Of a DNA stretch of 64,000 bases, positions 61,891 to 64,000 are shown piece after piece. The stretch is from Ruminococcus callidus. Its GTDB lineage: Bacteria > Bacillota > Clostridia > Oscillospirales > Ruminococcaceae. The stretch is taken from positions 1 to 64,000 of the forward strand of contig NZ_JAJFCK010000010.1 in the NCBI RefSeq assembly GCF_020709055.1, in the 5' to 3' direction. The notes beneath the pieces were generated by a model that searched no databases, was not told the DNA's origin, and worked only from the letters and a program-made list of their open reading frames with translations. How positions within the stretch are numbered: the stretch's first letter is position 1; every line of letters starts with the position of its first letter. The translations under genes and the position numbers were made by a program.

Positions 61891-63009
61891 TTATTCCATG
61901 ACAACGGCATTTCCCAGGAGTTTGAATTCCCGGCAGCTCTTGCACAGGTCGTTGAGGAAAGCGGCGATGCTGCGATCCCGCAGGTTGCCCTTGAAGTCGA
62001 TGTGGAACACAACGTCGAAGCTGCCGTCCCGAATGGGGCGGCTCTCAATTTTGGTCATGTCCAGACCGTACAGGAAGAACTTGTTCAGGATGCGGCTCAG
62101 GCTGCCCGGCTCGTTGGAGAGGGTCAGCATGACGGAGATGACGGATGCCTCCGGTGCGACCTGCATATCCTTGGTAATGCAGATGAACTGGGTGAAGTTG
62201 GGAACCACGTTGGAGATGCGGGATGCCAGAATTTCCAGATGGTTGTGCTTGGCGCAGTCGGCGGAGCAGATGGCTGCGATGGTGTGGTCGCCGGACTCTG
62301 CCACCATCTGTGCCGAAACAGCGGTGTTGCTGTCCTCGTGGCGCGGCAGGTGCCGTGCGTCCAGAAAATCGCTGCACTGGGAGAGTGCCTGCGGGTGGGA
62401 GTAGACCATCCGGATATCCTCCAGCCTGGTGCCGGGGAGGGCTGCCAGACAGTGGGTGACCTCCACCTGATTCATGGCGGTGATGAAGAAGCTGTACTTG
62501 CCCATGAGGTCAACGGTCTGAGTCACTGTGCCGGAGGTGCTGTTGTAAATGGGGAGCACGCCGTATTCCAGTTCGCCGGCTTCGACCGCTGCAAAGACCT
62601 GCTCGAAGGTAGGGTAGAAGGCGATGTCACGGTTGGGGAAAAAGGCGCGGGCAGCAGTCTCGGAATTGGCACCGGTGATGCCCTGACACCCGATTTTCAC
62701 GGCAGTTTCCATGTGCGGGCAGGCGATCTCCGGCGCAGCCTCCGCAGCCACCAGCATTTTCTGCTGGAGCTGAGAACTGATACTCATGATGTTGGAAAAC
62801 AGTGTGCGGGAGGCAGCACCCAGTCCCTCTGCGGCGTTCTTTTCCACACGATCCAAAATCAACTGCTCCCGATCGGCTTGAAATACAGGCATGTTGTGGG
62901 CTTTTTTATACTGTGCCACCTCACGGCAGAGCTGCATACGCTGTTCAAACAGCTGCTGCAGCTCCCGATCCAGCTTGTCGATTTCTACACGAATTTCATT
63001 GAGTTCCAT
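61891..63009 (-). CDS. pheA: Bifunctional chorismate mutase/prephenate dehydratase with altered dehydratase motifs
   Basis: The protein (372 aa, start after AGGAGAAAGGAA) has an AroQ chorismate mutase helix bundle (1-85, MELNEIRVEIDKLDRELQQL), a prephenate dehydratase domain (about 104-280) and an ACT regulatory domain (288-372, with IESRP at 321-325). SHPQALSQC is intact. However, the usual PxENS motif reads LPIYNSTSG (Tyr155), and TRF reads NFTQF (Gln274). It should feed phenylalanine synthesis, but the dehydratase activity may be changed. Confidence 0.87.
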   Translation of the reverse strand: MELNEIRVEIDKLDRELQQLFEQRMQLCREVAQYKKAHNMPVFQADREQLILDRVEKNAAEGLGAASRTLFSNIMSISSQLQQKMLVAAEAAPEIACPHMETAVKIGCQGITGANSETAARAFFPNRDIAFYPTFEQVFAAVEAGELEYGVLPIYNSTSGTVTQTVDLMGKYSFFITAMNQVEVTHCLAALPGTRLEDIRMVYSHPQALSQCSDFLDARHLPRHEDSNTAVSAQMVAESGDHTIAAICSADCAKHNHLEILASRISNVVPNFTQFICITKDMQVAPEASVISVMLTLSNEPGSLSRILNKFFLYGLDMTKIESRPIRDGSFDVVFHIDFKGNLRDRSIAAFLNDLCKSCREFKLLGNAVVME

Positions 63010-63102
63010 GTTGGCGTTCCTTTCTCCTGCCTTTGTTTGTACGGCGTTTGTTCTGTCGAAGTCTGCTGCGTATCGATTCGACACGCAAACGGTTCCATTT
63101 TC

Positions 63103-63131
63103 ATTATACACAATTTTTTTTCAAAAATCAA
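63103..63131 (-). promoter_or_regulatory. Promoter of pheA
   Basis: On the minus strand TTGATT (63131-63126) and TATAAT (63108-63103) are 17 bp apart. Confidence 0.78.
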
Positions 63132-63151
63132 GATAAAAATTTGAATAGCTA

Positions 63152-63181
63152 TTGAAAAGGAAGGGCGTTTTGTGCTATAAT
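63152..63181 (+). promoter_or_regulatory. Promoter of ruvC-ruvA
   Basis: TTGAAA (63152-63157) and TATAAT (63176-63181) are 18 bp apart. Confidence 0.75.
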
Positions 63182-63255
63182 GAAATGTACGTGCGTTGCT
63201 GCCGGCGGATGCCTGCCGCCGCAGCCAGCGTGGAGAATCGTTGGGAGGAAGCATT

Positions 63256-63771
63256 TTGCGGATATTAGGAATTGACCCCGGCTATGCCATTGTGGGGTTC
63301 GGCGTGGTGTCCTACCACGGGGCGGAGTTTGTGCCGCTGGAATACGGTGCCATTACCACGGAGGCAGGAACACGGTTTGCCGCACGGCTGAATGCCATTT
63401 ACGATGATCTGGATTTTTTGTGCAGCCGGTTCCGGCCGGACTGCATTGCCATAGAGCGGCTGTACTTTAACTCTAACCAAAAAACTGCCATTGACGTGGC
63501 ACAGGCACGTGGCGTCATTGTGCTGTGTGCGGAAAAGCATGGCATTCCCATGTTCGAATACACGCCCTTACAGGTGAAGATGGCGGTGGTGGGATACGGC
63601 AGAGCGGAAAAGCGGCAGGTCATGGATATGACTCGCCGGATCCTGCATCTGGCACAGATTCCAAAACCGGACGATGCCGCCGATGCCCTCGCCCTTGCCA
63701 TCTGCCACGGCCATAGCGCTACCGGCGTGCAGGTGCAGCAGCGGGAGATCAGAACAGGAGATACCGTATGA
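63256..63771 (+). CDS. ruvC: Holliday junction endonuclease RuvC
   Basis: The protein has 171 aa with TTG as start, chosen because GGGAGGAAG lies just upstream and the protein then begins (M)RILGIDPGYAIVGFGV as in all RuvC. The four acidic catalytic residues are visible: Asp in GIDPG, Glu in AIERLYFNSN, and the Asp pair in KPDDAADALALAICH. It cuts four-way junctions during recombination. It overlaps ruvA by 4 bp (ATGA). Confidence 0.96.
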   Translation: MRILGIDPGYAIVGFGVVSYHGAEFVPLEYGAITTEAGTRFAARLNAIYDDLDFLCSRFRPDCIAIERLYFNSNQKTAIDVAQARGVIVLCAEKHGIPMFEYTPLQVKMAVVGYGRAEKRQVMDMTRRILHLAQIPKPDDAADALALAICHGHSATGVQVQQREIRTGDTV

Positions 63772-64000
63772 TTTATAGTGTACATGGAACACTGCTTGCC
63801 AAAGAGCTTTCTCTGGCGGTGGTGGAATGCGGCGGCGTGGGTTATGCCTGCCGCACGACCTTTACCACGCTCTCTCAGCTGGGGAACGTGGGCGAAACGG
63901 TCTTTTTATATACCGCACTCTCGGTGCGGGAGGATGCGGTGGAGCTGTTCGGCTTTGCCACAAAACAGGAGTTACAGTGCTTTCGCCTGCTGACCACTGT
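63768..64000 (+). CDS. ruvA: Holliday junction helicase subunit RuvA (N-terminal part, cut by window end)
   Basis: Seventy-seven codons are visible, starting MIYSVHGTLLAKELSLAVVECGGVGYACRT, with LYTALSVREDAVELFGFATKQE typical of the RuvA OB domain. RuvA binds the junction and loads RuvB. The 4-bp overlap with ruvC is the usual arrangement. The reading frame is open to the last base. Confidence 0.94.
   Translation, partial: MIYSVHGTLLAKELSLAVVECGGVGYACRTTFTTLSQLGNVGETVFLYTALSVREDAVELFGFATKQELQCFRLLTT

Overview
The window looks like chromosome from a low-to-mid GC Gram-positive anaerobe of the Oscillospiraceae, most likely a Ruminococcus-type gut or rumen bacterium. Supporting signs are consensus sigma-A promoters (TTGACA-17-TATAAT), strong AGGAGG ribosome sites, lipobox lipoproteins, a T-box upstream of alaS, MurT/GatD lipid II amidation, SpoIVA with SipL (sporulation), and cellulosome-type dockerin modules on secreted proteins. 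No rRNA, prophage, transposase or CRISPR array was seen. Species assignment is inference.

Layout. 0.1-7.5 kb: a GbsA/GbsB-like aldehyde and alcohol dehydrogenase pair, then a NitT/TauT-type ABC importer with two ATPases and two PII-family regulators between them. 7.7-14.1 kb: a 975-residue surface protein with GLUG-like repeats, three identical tRNA-Thr(GGT) genes in tandem, a lipoprotein, and a GH5 glycosidase with half a dockerin at its N-terminus. 14.2-23.6 kb (minus strand): recD2-mreB, a small membrane-anchored protein, a fused ATPase-permease ABC protein, and murT-gatD. 23.8-28.7 kb: a dockerin protein and two divergent MATE transporters. 28.8-35 kb: an orphan SARP-like response regulator and a MacAB/YknXYZ-like exporter with two adaptors. 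35-38.6 kb: PHP phosphatase, DUF308-like membrane protein, ppa, prs. 38.6-49.9 kb: T-box-alaS, HIT, phosphoribosyltransferase, comEC, holA, rnmV-like, an MBOAT/DHHW pair and a PHP phosphoesterase. 49.9-55.3 kb: lipoproteins, DAHP synthase, HD protein and an AT-rich XRE-regulator/membrane-protein islet. 55.3-64 kb: sipL-spoIVA, coaX, apgM, a Cache-like protein, pheA, and ruvC-ruvA (ruvA is cut by the window end).

The most unusual signal is a family of about 162-bp self-complementary, MITE-like intergenic elements: eight copies, one cut by the window edge and one shortened. A second, shorter-repeat family has two members. Several copies are flanked by duplicated TAA, TGA or TA, and five of the ten sit exactly on the stop codon of a gene, so the target duplication and the stop codon coincide. 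One copy forms nearly the whole predicted 5' leader of murT-gatD. The terminal arms differ between copies yet stay self-complementary. Other points of interest are the PII-containing ABC operon, an MBOAT/DHHW pair in which both members lack their signature histidines, an exporter adaptor with a roughly 215-residue insert in its hairpin, and a PheA with altered dehydratase motifs.
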